Shown here one piece after another: positions 25,801-34,330 of a DNA stretch of 64,000 bases. Source of the DNA: Sulfurospirillum sp964466465 (lineage in GTDB: Bacteria > Campylobacterota > Campylobacteria > Campylobacterales > Sulfurospirillaceae); assembly GCA_964466465.1 (NCBI GenBank), contig CAYXNJ010000006.1, positions 7,254 through 71,253 of the forward strand, written 5' to 3'. Numbering within the stretch: position 1 is the stretch's first letter; every line of letters begins with the position of its first letter. The notes below the pieces were generated by a model. It made no database searches, was not told the origin of the DNA, and saw only the letters and a program-made list of their open reading frames with translations. Both the position numbers and the translations under genes were made by a program.

Positions 25801-26434
25801 TTTAGAAATTTTAAGCAGTGCGTACCTGCTCGGTGAAAAAAGCGTGGAGCTTCCTCGTATTAAAGAGCTTGTACCTCAGATGATTGTGCGTCGCCGTCTT
25901 ACCAAAGCGGCAAAAATCGCTGTCGAGCTTTTAGGCAGTGTGGGGCATTTTGAGGGCGGGCGCATTGTTTGCGGAAGTGCGTTTGGCGAGCTTGAAACGA
26001 CGGCAAACATCTTAAACGCCATTGGCGATGAACAGCCTCTGAGTCCTACTGATTTTCAAAATTCGGTTTACAACACCGCCGTTTCGTACCTCTCCATTTT
26101 GTACCATAACCATAGTGAGATTGTCACCCTCTCCAGTGGTGACAAAACGGCGCGCAATGTCCTAAAGGCGGGTGCGCTCAAAGCATTGGATGGCGATATA
26201 CTGCTTCTTTTGTGTTTTGAAACGCTCGATATTCCCAACATCGAACAGGTGAATCACTGCATCAGTTACCTTGAAAGCGGTGTAGCGTTGGTGGTTCGAG
26301 TTACTAAAGACAACGCGACTTTGACGCTACAAAAAAGCGCGCTTACAGGGGTTCCAAACTCCATCAGCGAGATGTTACATGTCGCGCAAATAGCGCCCAC
26401 ATTAGAGCGTGCGATTGTCGAAGTAAGCTTATGA
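25790..26434 (+). CDS. Beta-ketoacyl synthase-like partner (chain-length-factor type)
   Basis: A 214-residue protein resembling the N-terminal half of a ketosynthase (ketoacyl-synt_2, PF13723). The ATG at 25790 overlaps the upstream stop, so the longer frame from 25745 is not used. In the segment GDKTARNVLKAGALKAL and the SVYNTAVSYL block the catalytic Cys of a true synthase is not found; the HxH pair is also absent because the second half is missing. It is therefore probably a non-catalytic partner that limits or guides chain length, an inference from the tandem arrangement. Confidence 0.75.
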   Translation: MKVNLEILSSAYLLGEKSVELPRIKELVPQMIVRRRLTKAAKIAVELLGSVGHFEGGRIVCGSAFGELETTANILNAIGDEQPLSPTDFQNSVYNTAVSYLSILYHNHSEIVTLSSGDKTARNVLKAGALKALDGDILLLLCFETLDIPNIEQVNHCISYLESGVALVVRVTKDNATLTLQKSALTGVPNSISEMLHVAQIAPTLERAIVEVSL

Positions 26435-26790
26435 ATTTACCGCATCTTCCTCCCATTCTCTTTGCCAAAGAGGTGCTTACATGTAAAGATAAAAAAGCAT
26501 CGGTGCTTTGTGAATTTCCTTGTTCTCCAACGCTACCTATGCTTATAGAAGCTGCCGCTCAAGCCTCATCGGCTTTTGCACAGTCTGTCACACCCCGAAA
26601 CGGTTTTTTGGTGCTCATCAAAGATGTTGTGTCACACATAGCGTTATCAAGTCTTACGTGTATTGTTGTGGTTGAATCGCGTTTATCGCTTGGAAACTCC
26701 TCTGAGTTTTATTTTGAAGTGTTTGAAAAAGAGGGTGGAGTGATGAATGCGAGTGGGTCGTTTATGATTGTATTGGAAGAGGTTCAATGA
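26431..26790 (+). CDS. Hot-dog fold dehydratase (ApeP-like)
   Basis: A 119-residue protein of the hot-dog family, similar to 3-hydroxyacyl-ACP dehydratases of aryl-polyene clusters. The central helix PMLIEAAAQASSAFAQS is the hallmark; the usual His of FabZ is not obvious, so the active site may be formed with another subunit. It should remove water from the 3-hydroxyacyl-ACP to form the conjugated double bonds. Both junctions overlap by four bases, with the ketosynthase partner upstream and the hydrolase downstream. Confidence 0.75.
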   Translation: MNLPHLPPILFAKEVLTCKDKKASVLCEFPCSPTLPMLIEAAAQASSAFAQSVTPRNGFLVLIKDVVSHIALSSLTCIVVVESRLSLGNSSEFYFEVFEKEGGVMNASGSFMIVLEEVQ

Positions 26791-28109
26791 AGTTTTTACT
26801 GATGGTATGGGTGTTTTTTCTGGGACTTCAAGCAGAAGAACTTCGTGGAACCTTTATCACCGAGCCTATTTTTAAGGCATCTGTTTACATGCAAACCCTA
26901 GGCAATCCCGAAAATCCAGCAGTTGTTTTGGTGCATGGATTAGGCGATGAAGCTTCTACCATTTGGGAACGTACGATTGAAGAGTTGAAAAATGATTATT
27001 ATGTTATTACGTTTGATTTGCCTGGTTTTGGGCAATCTAGTAAAGCTAATGAACTTTATTCACCTCTGAATTACGCCAAGTTTATTCGTTATCTCACCCA
27101 AACCTATCTTAAAAAGCCGTTTCATTTAGTGGGGCACTCAATGGGTGGAGCGATTTCGCTCAAATACACCAGTATGTATCCCTCTGATGTAGAAAGTTTA
27201 GTGCTTGTGGACGCGGCTGGCATACTGCATCGGTCTGAATATAATAATTTTTTAATTCAAAGTGGAGTCAATGCTTTTTTTGATGAGCAAAACGGCTTAA
27301 TTCAGGGGCTCCAAACACAAAAAATGAATTCGTTTATCGATAAAATGGCAGAGAAGATTGATCGTAAGCTGTCATTAGATATGAGCGTTGTTCTTGCAAG
27401 TGAAGATTTACGAAGCACTGTTCTTGGAGGTGCCCCTCATAGCATCGCAGCAGTAGCATTGGTGGAGGAAAATTTCAATGGTGCTCCTCAAAAGATTAGT
27501 ACACGAACAACCATTATTTGGGGAGAAACGGATGGAGTAGCTCCCGTTGAGACAGGTTATGTGTTGCATAAATTAATGCCATCTTCTTCTTTGAAAATTC
27601 TTCCACATGCAGGACATGTGCCTATGCTAACCCATGAAGAGGCATTTTTACATATTTTAGAAACACATTTAAAGAGTAAAGAAGGGACTTCAAGACCTAC
27701 GAAGCCCAAAAATACACAAAGCTATAGCATTAAAATCAAAGATGTTAAAGACAAAGTCTATACAGGTACAATAGAGAGTATCACGATACGCGATTCACAA
27801 AAAATTGTTATTAAAGATGCAATGATCGAAGAGTTGATTGTGTATAACTCAGATGTTGAAATTATTAATAGTACTATTAAAACACCCAAAACAGTAGCCG
27901 TAGCAGCACAAAATGCGAAGGTATCTATTGTAGCGAGTGAAATTTTTGGAAAAATCAAACTGCATAACGCGAAACTTCATTTGTTGGGTGTTACGATGGA
28001 TACACTTGGAAAACCCATCGAAGCACTTTCTCCTTCTATGGTTTTTTTCTCATTGTGTCAAATTAATGATAAGTTAATTCATGGAAAAGAGATTTTAAAT
28101 GTGAAATAA
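26787..28109 (+). CDS. Exported alpha/beta hydrolase with C-terminal strand-repeat domain
   Basis: A 440-residue protein. A short signal peptide (FLLMVWVFFLGLQAEE) is followed by an alpha/beta hydrolase: oxyanion strand VLVHGLGDE near 49, nucleophile GHSMGGA near 118, acid in WGETDGVAP near 250, and His in HAGHVPML near 277. From about 318 an extra domain follows with short regularly spaced strands (VYTGTIESITIRDSQKIVI and later blocks), like a right-handed beta-solenoid. It is the last gene of the ACP operon and could cleave or trim an ester of the polyene product in the envelope. Substrate is unknown. Confidence 0.75.
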   Translation: MKFLLMVWVFFLGLQAEELRGTFITEPIFKASVYMQTLGNPENPAVVLVHGLGDEASTIWERTIEELKNDYYVITFDLPGFGQSSKANELYSPLNYAKFIRYLTQTYLKKPFHLVGHSMGGAISLKYTSMYPSDVESLVLVDAAGILHRSEYNNFLIQSGVNAFFDEQNGLIQGLQTQKMNSFIDKMAEKIDRKLSLDMSVVLASEDLRSTVLGGAPHSIAAVALVEENFNGAPQKISTRTTIIWGETDGVAPVETGYVLHKLMPSSSLKILPHAGHVPMLTHEEAFLHILETHLKSKEGTSRPTKPKNTQSYSIKIKDVKDKVYTGTIESITIRDSQKIVIKDAMIEELIVYNSDVEIINSTIKTPKTVAVAAQNAKVSIVASEIFGKIKLHNAKLHLLGVTMDTLGKPIEALSPSMVFFSLCQINDKLIHGKEILNVK

Positions 28110-28114
28110 TAGGA

Positions 28115-28138
28115 TTAAAGCCTATAAATGGGCTTTAA
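28115..28138 (+). terminator. Possible terminator or attenuator after the hydrolase gene
   Basis: TTAAAGCC (28115-28122) pairs perfectly with GGCTTTAA (28131-28138) around eight bases. There is no T run after it, so it may only reduce read-through into the lipoprotein gene. Confidence 0.4.
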
Positions 28139-28209
28139 GATACTATTTAATCAGTAAAAATTAATCTTGAAACCACTACAATGAAATCAAATTTCTTTAA
28201 AGGATGGTA

Positions 28210-28608
28210 ATGAAAAAACTTCTTATGTTGGCGTTGGCTTTTGGTATGAGTATGGCATTTTTTGGTTGTGGAACACCACCTGTGTATAATGTAAATAACA
28301 ATACAATTGCTGTTGCTGCCGATAAAAAGGCAACAATGTCAGATGTTGAAAAAGCAATTATTCGTGCAGGCGGAGGACTTGGTTGGATTATCAAGAAAGA
28401 AAAAGAGGGACTTCTTAAAGGAACATTGATTCTTAGAACACATACGGCAGTGGTTGCTATTACCTACAATACCGAAGAGTATAGCATTAACTATGAAAGC
28501 AGTGTTAACTTAAACTATGATCCTGCAAATAATACCATCCATAGTAACTACAATGGTTGGATTCAAAACCTCAATAAAGCAATTCAAGTTCAATTAGGAT
28601 TGCTCTAA
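28210..28608 (+). CDS. Small lipoprotein of unknown function
   Basis: A 132-residue lipoprotein. The ATG at 28210 follows AAAGGATGG and is preferred over the ATG at 28204, which lies inside that ribosome site. The lipobox is AFFGC, with lipidation predicted at Cys 20. The mature part has Gly-rich RAGGGLGWIIKKEK and an Asn-rich strand region (NVNNNTIAV, NLNYDPANNT). No family is recognised. It lies between two hairpins and is convergent with a second lipoprotein gene. Confidence 0.65.
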   Translation: MKKLLMLALAFGMSMAFFGCGTPPVYNVNNNTIAVAADKKATMSDVEKAIIRAGGGLGWIIKKEKEGLLKGTLILRTHTAVVAITYNTEEYSINYESSVNLNYDPANNTIHSNYNGWIQNLNKAIQVQLGLL

Positions 28609-28616
28609 CATATTGA

Positions 28617-28645
28617 AAAGGGTAGTTGTTTTTAGACTACCCTTT
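28617..28645. terminator. Bidirectional terminator between two lipoprotein genes
   Basis: AAAGGGTAGT (28617-28626) pairs perfectly with ACTACCCTTT (28636-28645) around a nine-base T-rich loop. It lies between convergent genes and can stop both. Confidence 0.8.
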
Positions 28646-28654
28646 GGCATTCAT

Positions 28655-29317
28655 TTATTTTATCTCTGTTTTTGCTTGCGCACTATACTCTTTTAATGCC
28701 TTTTGCATCATCTCTATATAATTACTTTCCATACCTGTTTGGAAAGAATCTGCAACTTTGACATGTAAGTTATAAGATGCAGGTGTTCCTTCTTGTTTTA
28801 AATCAACAATCGTTTCAATTTCACAACTGATTGAAAGTGCCCAAAATCCCATATTCATCCACGACCAAAATTTGAGAATTTTAACATCGGCGATATAGGT
28901 TTGCGGGGTGACTTGCTCTTTGTTTTCAATGACTTGGTATCCTTTGTCCATTAAAGCCTCTTTGAGAGAATCTTTAATGACACTTGAAACACTTTGATTT
29001 TCATTGAGAAGTATATCGCCAAGTGCCATACCATAACCATTGCGCTTTCTTCCAACTGCACGTGCTTTGATGGCATCACTTTGTGGCTCAGAAGGATCAA
29101 GAGAAGGAATGCTCGGTTCTGGTGGTTTTACCTCAAAAACACGCTTATCGACCACAGAATTGATGTAAACCTGCTTGCCATTGGATGGCGCAACTTCAGC
29201 TTTAGTCGCGGTTGGCACTTGCAGCGCAACTTCTCCACGTTTGGTAGCACAACCCGTAAAAAATAGGGCACTGGCAGCAAAGGCGAGTGTGAGGAGCGTT
29301 CTTAAAACATAATTCAT
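28655..29317 (-). CDS. Outer-membrane-type lipoprotein of unknown function
   Basis: A 220-residue lipoprotein. The signal peptide ends in the lipobox FTGC at Cys 23. After a Pro-rich linker (EVKPPEPSIPSLDPSEP) comes a globular part with RKRNGYGMALGDILL and VIKDSLKEALMDKGYQV, reminiscent of the YajG-type lipoprotein fold, but this is a weak likeness. AAAGGAAG precedes the start. It lies 25 bases after the acyl-CoA ligase stop, so it is probably the last gene of the large pigment operon. Confidence 0.65.
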   Translation of the reverse strand: MNYVLRTLLTLAFAASALFFTGCATKRGEVALQVPTATKAEVAPSNGKQVYINSVVDKRVFEVKPPEPSIPSLDPSEPQSDAIKARAVGRKRNGYGMALGDILLNENQSVSSVIKDSLKEALMDKGYQVIENKEQVTPQTYIADVKILKFWSWMNMGFWALSISCEIETIVDLKQEGTPASYNLHVKVADSFQTGMESNYIEMMQKALKEYSAQAKTEIK

Positions 29318-29342
29318 TCGACTTCCTTTAAGATTGAGATTT

Positions 29343-30524
29343 TTAGACTAATGGCATACATTTTTTCCCCATCAATGTGGTGGAGATTTTATCGACAATG
29401 TGTAATTCAATCGGCAGATTGATTTTCCCTAATTTTTGTTTGATGGCACTTTTTAGCTCTTTAACTGTGATGAGACGTGTTGCTTCAAGAAAAACTTGAA
29501 TGACTTCATCTTTCAGCTCGGCATTGTTATGCTTGACGTGTACGAGGGCTTTTTCTATGCCCTCCATTGCTTCTAAAATCTCTTCGATTTGTGCGGTAGC
29601 GTAGCGTTTGCCTGCGATTTTAACAATGTTACTACTTCGTCCAATGAGTTGAAAGCGGCCCTGCTCAATGGTTGCGTAATCAAAACTCTGAATCGCTCCA
29701 CCTGTGTGTGTAAAGCCCTCTTGCCACAGTGTTTTTGAGATAAAAGGTGAGCTTACATGTAAAAGTCCTTCGGCATTCAGTGAGACTTCCACGCTATGAA
29801 ACGGTGTCCAAAAGGTGTCATCTTGTTTTTTAAAGGCGATGCTTCCTGTCTCTGTTGAGCCAAAGAGTTGAATGAGTGTGGTGTTGAATGTGTCGGTAAA
29901 CTCTTTGGCAATTTCGGGAGGCAATGGTCCTGTGGAGCTGATAAAAATGGTTTCGCTTAGGTCTTTGGTTTCATCAAGTCTCAAAAGAGATTTGATGTAA
30001 AGAGGCGTAGTGACGATGAGATGATGAGGCTTGGCAGACTCAAGCAGGTCGTGGGGTAAAAAATGCTCTTTAAAAATCAAGTCAACATCCAGTTTAAGCG
30101 GAAGCAACAGTGCCGCTAAAAAGCCGTAGATATGAATGAACGGAACGGTTGCAACCACTTTTTCGATCTGAAAATTCCCAAATTCTCGCACCAATGCTGC
30201 CATATCTGTTTCAATGTTTTCTCTACTTTTAAAGGCACCTGTTGGAAAGCCTGTGCTTCCTGAGGTAAAAAACATGGCGGCAAAGTCAATATTGTTGAAG
30301 GTTTCAGTGCCTAGTGATTCGATTTTTTCTTTTAGCGCGAGGTTTTCTTGGTCGTACAAAATGGGTTTTGCACCTGAAAGATAAGCTCTTAAAATTTCTA
30401 TGGCATTCTCTTCTTTGGTTTTTGAGGGAACAAGCACGATGTGGTTTTTGAGTGTTTCATCAACGAGACTCTCACTCTGATAAATTTTTTCACTACCATC
30501 ATCGTTTAGTATGACCAGACGCAT
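29343..30524 (-). CDS. AMP-dependent aryl/acyl ligase of the polyene cluster
   Basis: A 393-residue ANL-family ligase. The start at 30524 is chosen because its ATG overlaps the stop of the exporter gene by one base. The AMP-binding P-loop is in FFTSGSTGFPTG near residue 102, and QLFGSTETG is the later motif; the C-terminal lysine should be in KLGKINLPIELHIV. It is shorter than typical 500-residue ligases, as is usual for aryl-polyene ligases. It should activate the aryl acid made by the ammonia-lyase and load it onto the ACP. The aryl substrate is inferred from context. Confidence 0.85.
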   Translation of the reverse strand: MRLVILNDDGSEKIYQSESLVDETLKNHIVLVPSKTKEENAIEILRAYLSGAKPILYDQENLALKEKIESLGTETFNNIDFAAMFFTSGSTGFPTGAFKSRENIETDMAALVREFGNFQIEKVVATVPFIHIYGFLAALLLPLKLDVDLIFKEHFLPHDLLESAKPHHLIVTTPLYIKSLLRLDETKDLSETIFISSTGPLPPEIAKEFTDTFNTTLIQLFGSTETGSIAFKKQDDTFWTPFHSVEVSLNAEGLLHVSSPFISKTLWQEGFTHTGGAIQSFDYATIEQGRFQLIGRSSNIVKIAGKRYATAQIEEILEAMEGIEKALVHVKHNNAELKDEVIQVFLEATRLITVKELKSAIKQKLGKINLPIELHIVDKISTTLMGKKCMPLV

Positions 30525-32638
30525 TATCGTTTTCTCCCCATTAATAAAACTAAAATAGCTACTGTCGCAACGCACGAAACCAATCCCATTGCATGAAGTG
30601 CTCCAATGTCACTAAATATAAGCACACCAAAGCCCGCAAAGGTGTCAATGATGGAGAAGAAAATCGCACTTCTGGTTCCATCTTTGAAGCTATCTTCACT
30701 ACTCATATAAATGCCATAGTCAATGCCAAAAAGCATCATAATAAACAGCATAAAAATATGAGCAATAGTAAATGTTCCCATCAATGCAAACAGTAAAATA
30801 AGTGCTGTTGGTAAGAGTACAAAGCTAGAGCTGAGTGCTATGGTTTTGCGGCACACCATCTTGAGCATGAAAACGATAAATGCAATTGCGAGAACACCTC
30901 CCAAAAGAAGTTGATGCGCAATTTTTTGAAGGGCATTAAAGAAGATCTCTTTGGCATCGATGGAGGAAGCAAACGTAAATTTTTCCACTACGTTTCGATC
31001 ACTGTTTTTTACTAAAGCGTATGTGTAGTATTTGCCTTCCTGAAAGACGACATCAAAGCCCATTTCACGTAGTTGCTCTAAAGAGAGTTCTTGATAATTT
31101 GGGTACAAGAGTGCTTCGCTATAGGCATTTTTAAAGAAACCCGTGCGAAAGCCAAGCTTGGTCGCTTCTTCTTCGATTTGTGCCTTTTTCTCGTTTAAAT
31201 GCAATGCTTCCAGTGCTTTTTTTCGTTGTTCGTAAAACGATTTGTCAAAAAAGTAAGAAAGCGGTGCGGTGGCATTTTTAAAGCTTTTTTGGATGGTATT
31301 GCTATGTGCTATAAGTTCATCAATAGAGTTTGCTTCGATGAGAAGCGGTATGAAACCCTCTTTTTTAATGGCATTTTTGAAGAATTTTTCCTCTTTCATC
31401 AAGGCGGTGTTTTGGTAGTCAAGGTTTTTGATGTTGGTATCAAGCTTTATGAAAGGAATACTTAACACAATGGCTAAGAGAGAAAGTAGAGCGATGGCAC
31501 GGTAGGGCAAGGGAATGGAGACGTGAAATTTGGTATAGGGTTGCGCTTTTTTAAAGCCAATGAGTGGAAAAAGAAACACAAATTGAAGGTAAGAGAGCAC
31601 AAGAGAGATCATCGCAAACACACACACTTGCTGGATAAGCGGGAAATCGACCCACGCGAAGATCAAAAAACCGCCAAAAGTGGTAAGGAAGCCGTAAAAA
31701 ACAGAGATGTTAAACTTCTTTTTGCTCTCATAATGCCCGTAAAAATAGTAGTGGAACATGTAGTCAATCGCCAATGTTCCTATGGCGTTGCCAAAAGCTA
31801 AAACAAAGACAGAGACTTCACTCCAAATTATGCCAATAAGTAAAAACGAAAGCAAGGCGGAGGTCGCAAGGGTGGCAATGGTATTGATGAGAAGGTAAAT
31901 GTTTTTAATGATGAAAATATAAAGCGCAAGCAACAAAATGGTTGAGAGGACAATCAAAAAGGTAACGTCATCTTGAATTTTTTGTGAGTTTTCTACAAAG
32001 TAAAAGGTTGGGCTAAAGACGCGGACATTGTGTATGCCTTTGAGCTCTTGATGCACAAGGTTGTAGATGGTTTCATAGCTCTCGATGGTATTGGAAGTGT
32101 CTTTGATGCTTAAGATGCACAGATACCCAAAATCACCCAGCGCTAAGTGCCCATCTCGAATGTTAATGGGCATTTTTTGCTCTTTTGGGCTAAAGTAGCC
32201 CAGCGGATCAGTCGCGTCTATGGTTGAATAGTAGGGATTATTGGTCATTTTTTCATAAAGCGATTTGAGTGTTTCATGGATATTTTGCGAGTCATCTTTG
32301 GTGAGGCTTTTCAGGTAAAAAGCGTTAGTTTTGGTGTATTCGAGTAGCTTTGCATTGGGCGTTATGGCACTTTCCAATTTTAAAAGATTGGAGGCAAGTA
32401 GTTTCTCTTCGATGGTTTTGATTTTGGCAAGGGATTCTTTATCGAACCCTTCGGTAGCAATGAGCACTTCTTTTGAATTTTTGAAATGTGAATAGATCTC
32501 AAAGGCTTCTTTGCTCTTGCCTTCAGGTAAAAAAGAGAGCAAGTTCGTGGAGACGTGCACGGAGTTTTGGTAGAAGAAAAAAAGTATGCCGATAAGGGCA
32601 AAAAGAGCGAGATTGAGGGTTTTAGTTCCTAATTTCAA
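30524..32638 (-). CDS. MMPL/RND-type exporter of the polyene cluster
   Basis: A 704-residue membrane protein in two homologous halves. Each half has an N-terminal helix, a large periplasmic loop and a block of five hydrophobic segments (for example VLSTILLLALYIFIIKNIYL and AIAFIVFMLKMVC). Membrane-embedded acidic residues occur in AIDYMFHYYFY and FGIDYGIYM, as in proton-driven MMPL transporters. Exporters of this type accompany LolA-like proteins in aryl-polyene and flexirubin clusters and should move the lipid-like product from the inner membrane. It overlaps the LolA-like gene by 17 bases. Confidence 0.87.
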   Translation of the reverse strand: MKLGTKTLNLALFALIGILFFFYQNSVHVSTNLLSFLPEGKSKEAFEIYSHFKNSKEVLIATEGFDKESLAKIKTIEEKLLASNLLKLESAITPNAKLLEYTKTNAFYLKSLTKDDSQNIHETLKSLYEKMTNNPYYSTIDATDPLGYFSPKEQKMPINIRDGHLALGDFGYLCILSIKDTSNTIESYETIYNLVHQELKGIHNVRVFSPTFYFVENSQKIQDDVTFLIVLSTILLLALYIFIIKNIYLLINTIATLATSALLSFLLIGIIWSEVSVFVLAFGNAIGTLAIDYMFHYYFYGHYESKKKFNISVFYGFLTTFGGFLIFAWVDFPLIQQVCVFAMISLVLSYLQFVFLFPLIGFKKAQPYTKFHVSIPLPYRAIALLSLLAIVLSIPFIKLDTNIKNLDYQNTALMKEEKFFKNAIKKEGFIPLLIEANSIDELIAHSNTIQKSFKNATAPLSYFFDKSFYEQRKKALEALHLNEKKAQIEEEATKLGFRTGFFKNAYSEALLYPNYQELSLEQLREMGFDVVFQEGKYYTYALVKNSDRNVVEKFTFASSIDAKEIFFNALQKIAHQLLLGGVLAIAFIVFMLKMVCRKTIALSSSFVLLPTALILLFALMGTFTIAHIFMLFIMMLFGIDYGIYMSSEDSFKDGTRSAIFFSIIDTFAGFGVLIFSDIGALHAMGLVSCVATVAILVLLMGRKR

Positions 32639-33104
32639 TAGTAATCCTATCGCCGTTTTTAATCTTTACCTGTAACGATTTAAGCTCGTTTATGTGACGC
32701 GTGATGCGTACCTCTTCAAGCACTTCGGCTGCCACACCTTTGGGGATCAAAAGTGTCTCATTGTCTTTTGTTTTTGCATCAAAAAAGGAGTCTAACAAGA
32801 TACTGTTTTCATCATGAACCGCTTTGATAATCAGAAAAAAATAGTTCATGGAAGGCATACTTTGCGCATCGATAACGTGATAGCCATTTTGATCTTGAAT
32901 GGTGAGCTTTTCTTCAAAATAGGTCAAAACTTTGGATTCGGGTTTGACGTACTCGATGATGATGTTCTGCTCTCCAAAGGTGATGAAGCCCTCTAGTGTG
33001 ACGTTTTTATCGAGTGCAAAGAGGTAGCGCGTCTCTTTGAAGTTTGAAGCAGTCGCTCCAAAAAGAGCAAGTGAGCACAGTAAGCATAAAGCGAAGGCTT
33101 TCAT
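32622..33104 (-). CDS. LolA-like periplasmic carrier protein
   Basis: A 160-residue protein with a clear signal peptide (FALCLLCSLALFGATAS). The mature part begins FKETRYLFALDKNVTLEGFI, the half-barrel layout of LolA, with FEEKLTIQDQNGYHVID following. LolA carries lipoproteins across the periplasm; the cluster versions are thought to carry the aryl-polyene lipid. It overlaps the exporter gene and starts three bases after the membrane-protein stop, so it is tightly coupled to both. Confidence 0.75.
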   Translation of the reverse strand: MKAFALCLLCSLALFGATASNFKETRYLFALDKNVTLEGFITFGEQNIIIEYVKPESKVLTYFEEKLTIQDQNGYHVIDAQSMPSMNYFFLIIKAVHDENSILLDSFFDAKTKDNETLLIPKGVAAEVLEEVRITRHINELKSLQVKIKNGDRITIEIRN

Positions 33105-33107
33105 ACG

Positions 33108-33641
33108 TTAGTTCCGTCTTAAAAAGATAAATTGGCGATGTAAAAACTGTGCAATTCCACCAATGATAAAAACCATGTACCAGCCAAAAGAGGAGTAGAT
33201 GATCCAATACGCATCATTTTTGAGCAGTAAAATGCCTACATGTAGAAGAATATTGAGACATGCCAGAGCTATCCAAAAAAGCGTTGAGTGATTAATGTAC
33301 ACCTCTTCTTTTTCGCTAAGAGGTCGTTTATGAATTTTACGTGCAAAGTGCAAAATGATGGAATCATTGTCAAAATAGCTCACAATCAAGAAAAAGATAA
33401 ATGCCAGAGAAATAAGCAGCGGTAAGAACTTGAGGACTAAAAAGTCATTCAAGAAAAAGGCACTGATGGCAACGGTGATGTAAAAGAGTGGAAACAGTGT
33501 TGTCTTAAGTACCTTTTGTTTGAGACTTATGAACCAAATCAGTCCAAAACAAAAAAGTCCAATTGAGACGGTCTTAATGTCAAAATAACTTAGCAACACC
33601 ACAACAACGGGTGCGTATAAAAATGAAAAAAGTATGTGCAT
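33108..33641 (-). CDS. COG4648-like membrane protein
   Basis: A 177-residue integral membrane protein with five to six hydrophobic segments and the family-like soluble loop ARKIHKRPLSEKEEVYINHS. Proteins of this kind are found in aryl-polyene, flexirubin and xanthomonadin clusters; their role is not known, perhaps aiding the acyltransferase or glycosyltransferase at the inner membrane. Its start overlaps the ketoreductase stop by one base. Confidence 0.7.
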   Translation of the reverse strand: MHILFSFLYAPVVVVLLSYFDIKTVSIGLFCFGLIWFISLKQKVLKTTLFPLFYITVAISAFFLNDFLVLKFLPLLISLAFIFFLIVSYFDNDSIILHFARKIHKRPLSEKEEVYINHSTLFWIALACLNILLHVGILLLKNDAYWIIYSSFGWYMVFIIGGIAQFLHRQFIFLRRN

Positions 33642-34330
33642 TACCGTACCATTCCTCCACTAATATTGATCACTTCGCCATTCACGTACGTTGCTTTATC
33701 GCCTAAAAAGAAGACCACTTCAGCAACCTCTTCAGGCTTGCCTAGGCGCTTACAGGGGATGAGGTTGGTGATGCTTTTATCCACATTGTGGATCATTTCC
33801 GATTCGATCACACCTGGGGCAACCGCATTGACTCTGATATTATAGCGTGCTACTTCCACACAAAGTGCTTTCGTAAAAGCGATGATGCCTCCTTTGGTGG
33901 TTGAGTAGTTGACTTGCCCACCATTGCCCACCAACCCTGAAATGGAAGAGACATTGACAATGGAGCCTGCTTTTTCTTTGATCATATTTGGCAAAATGTG
34001 TTTGGTGACATAAAAAAGGCTGTTAAGATTCGCATCCATCACATCACTCCACTCTTCTTGTTCCATAAAGAAAAACAGTTTGTCTTTGGTGATGCCTGCA
34101 TTATTCACCAACACATTGACGTGTAAAGATTCAAACGCTTGTTTGACTTCCTCTTTTTGGGTCAAATCGCACTGAATAATCTCGCCGTTTTGAATCTCTT
34201 CCAACAGTGTGAGTGCTTTGTCTTTTTGGCTTCTGTAGTGAATATAAACAAAGTAACCCTCTTTAGCAAAGTAGCGCACAATGGCTTCTCCAATGCTCCC
34301 CGTAGCACCCGTTACCAGCACTTTTTTCAT
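33641..34330 (-). CDS. 3-oxoacyl-ACP reductase (FabG-like) of the polyene cluster
   Basis: A 229-residue SDR. It shows the NADPH motif TGATGSIG near residues 7-14, NNAG, the catalytic Ser in VNVSSISG and the Tyr-Lys pair in YSTTKGG. Such a ketoreductase reduces the keto group after each condensation by the cluster ketosynthase. The length is close to FabG (about 245). It overlaps the ammonia-lyase gene by four bases, so they are co-translated. Confidence 0.9.
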   Translation of the reverse strand: MKKVLVTGATGSIGEAIVRYFAKEGYFVYIHYRSQKDKALTLLEEIQNGEIIQCDLTQKEEVKQAFESLHVNVLVNNAGITKDKLFFFMEQEEWSDVMDANLNSLFYVTKHILPNMIKEKAGSIVNVSSISGLVGNGGQVNYSTTKGGIIAFTKALCVEVARYNIRVNAVAPGVIESEMIHNVDKSITNLIPCKRLGKPEEVAEVVFFLGDKATYVNGEVINISGGMVR

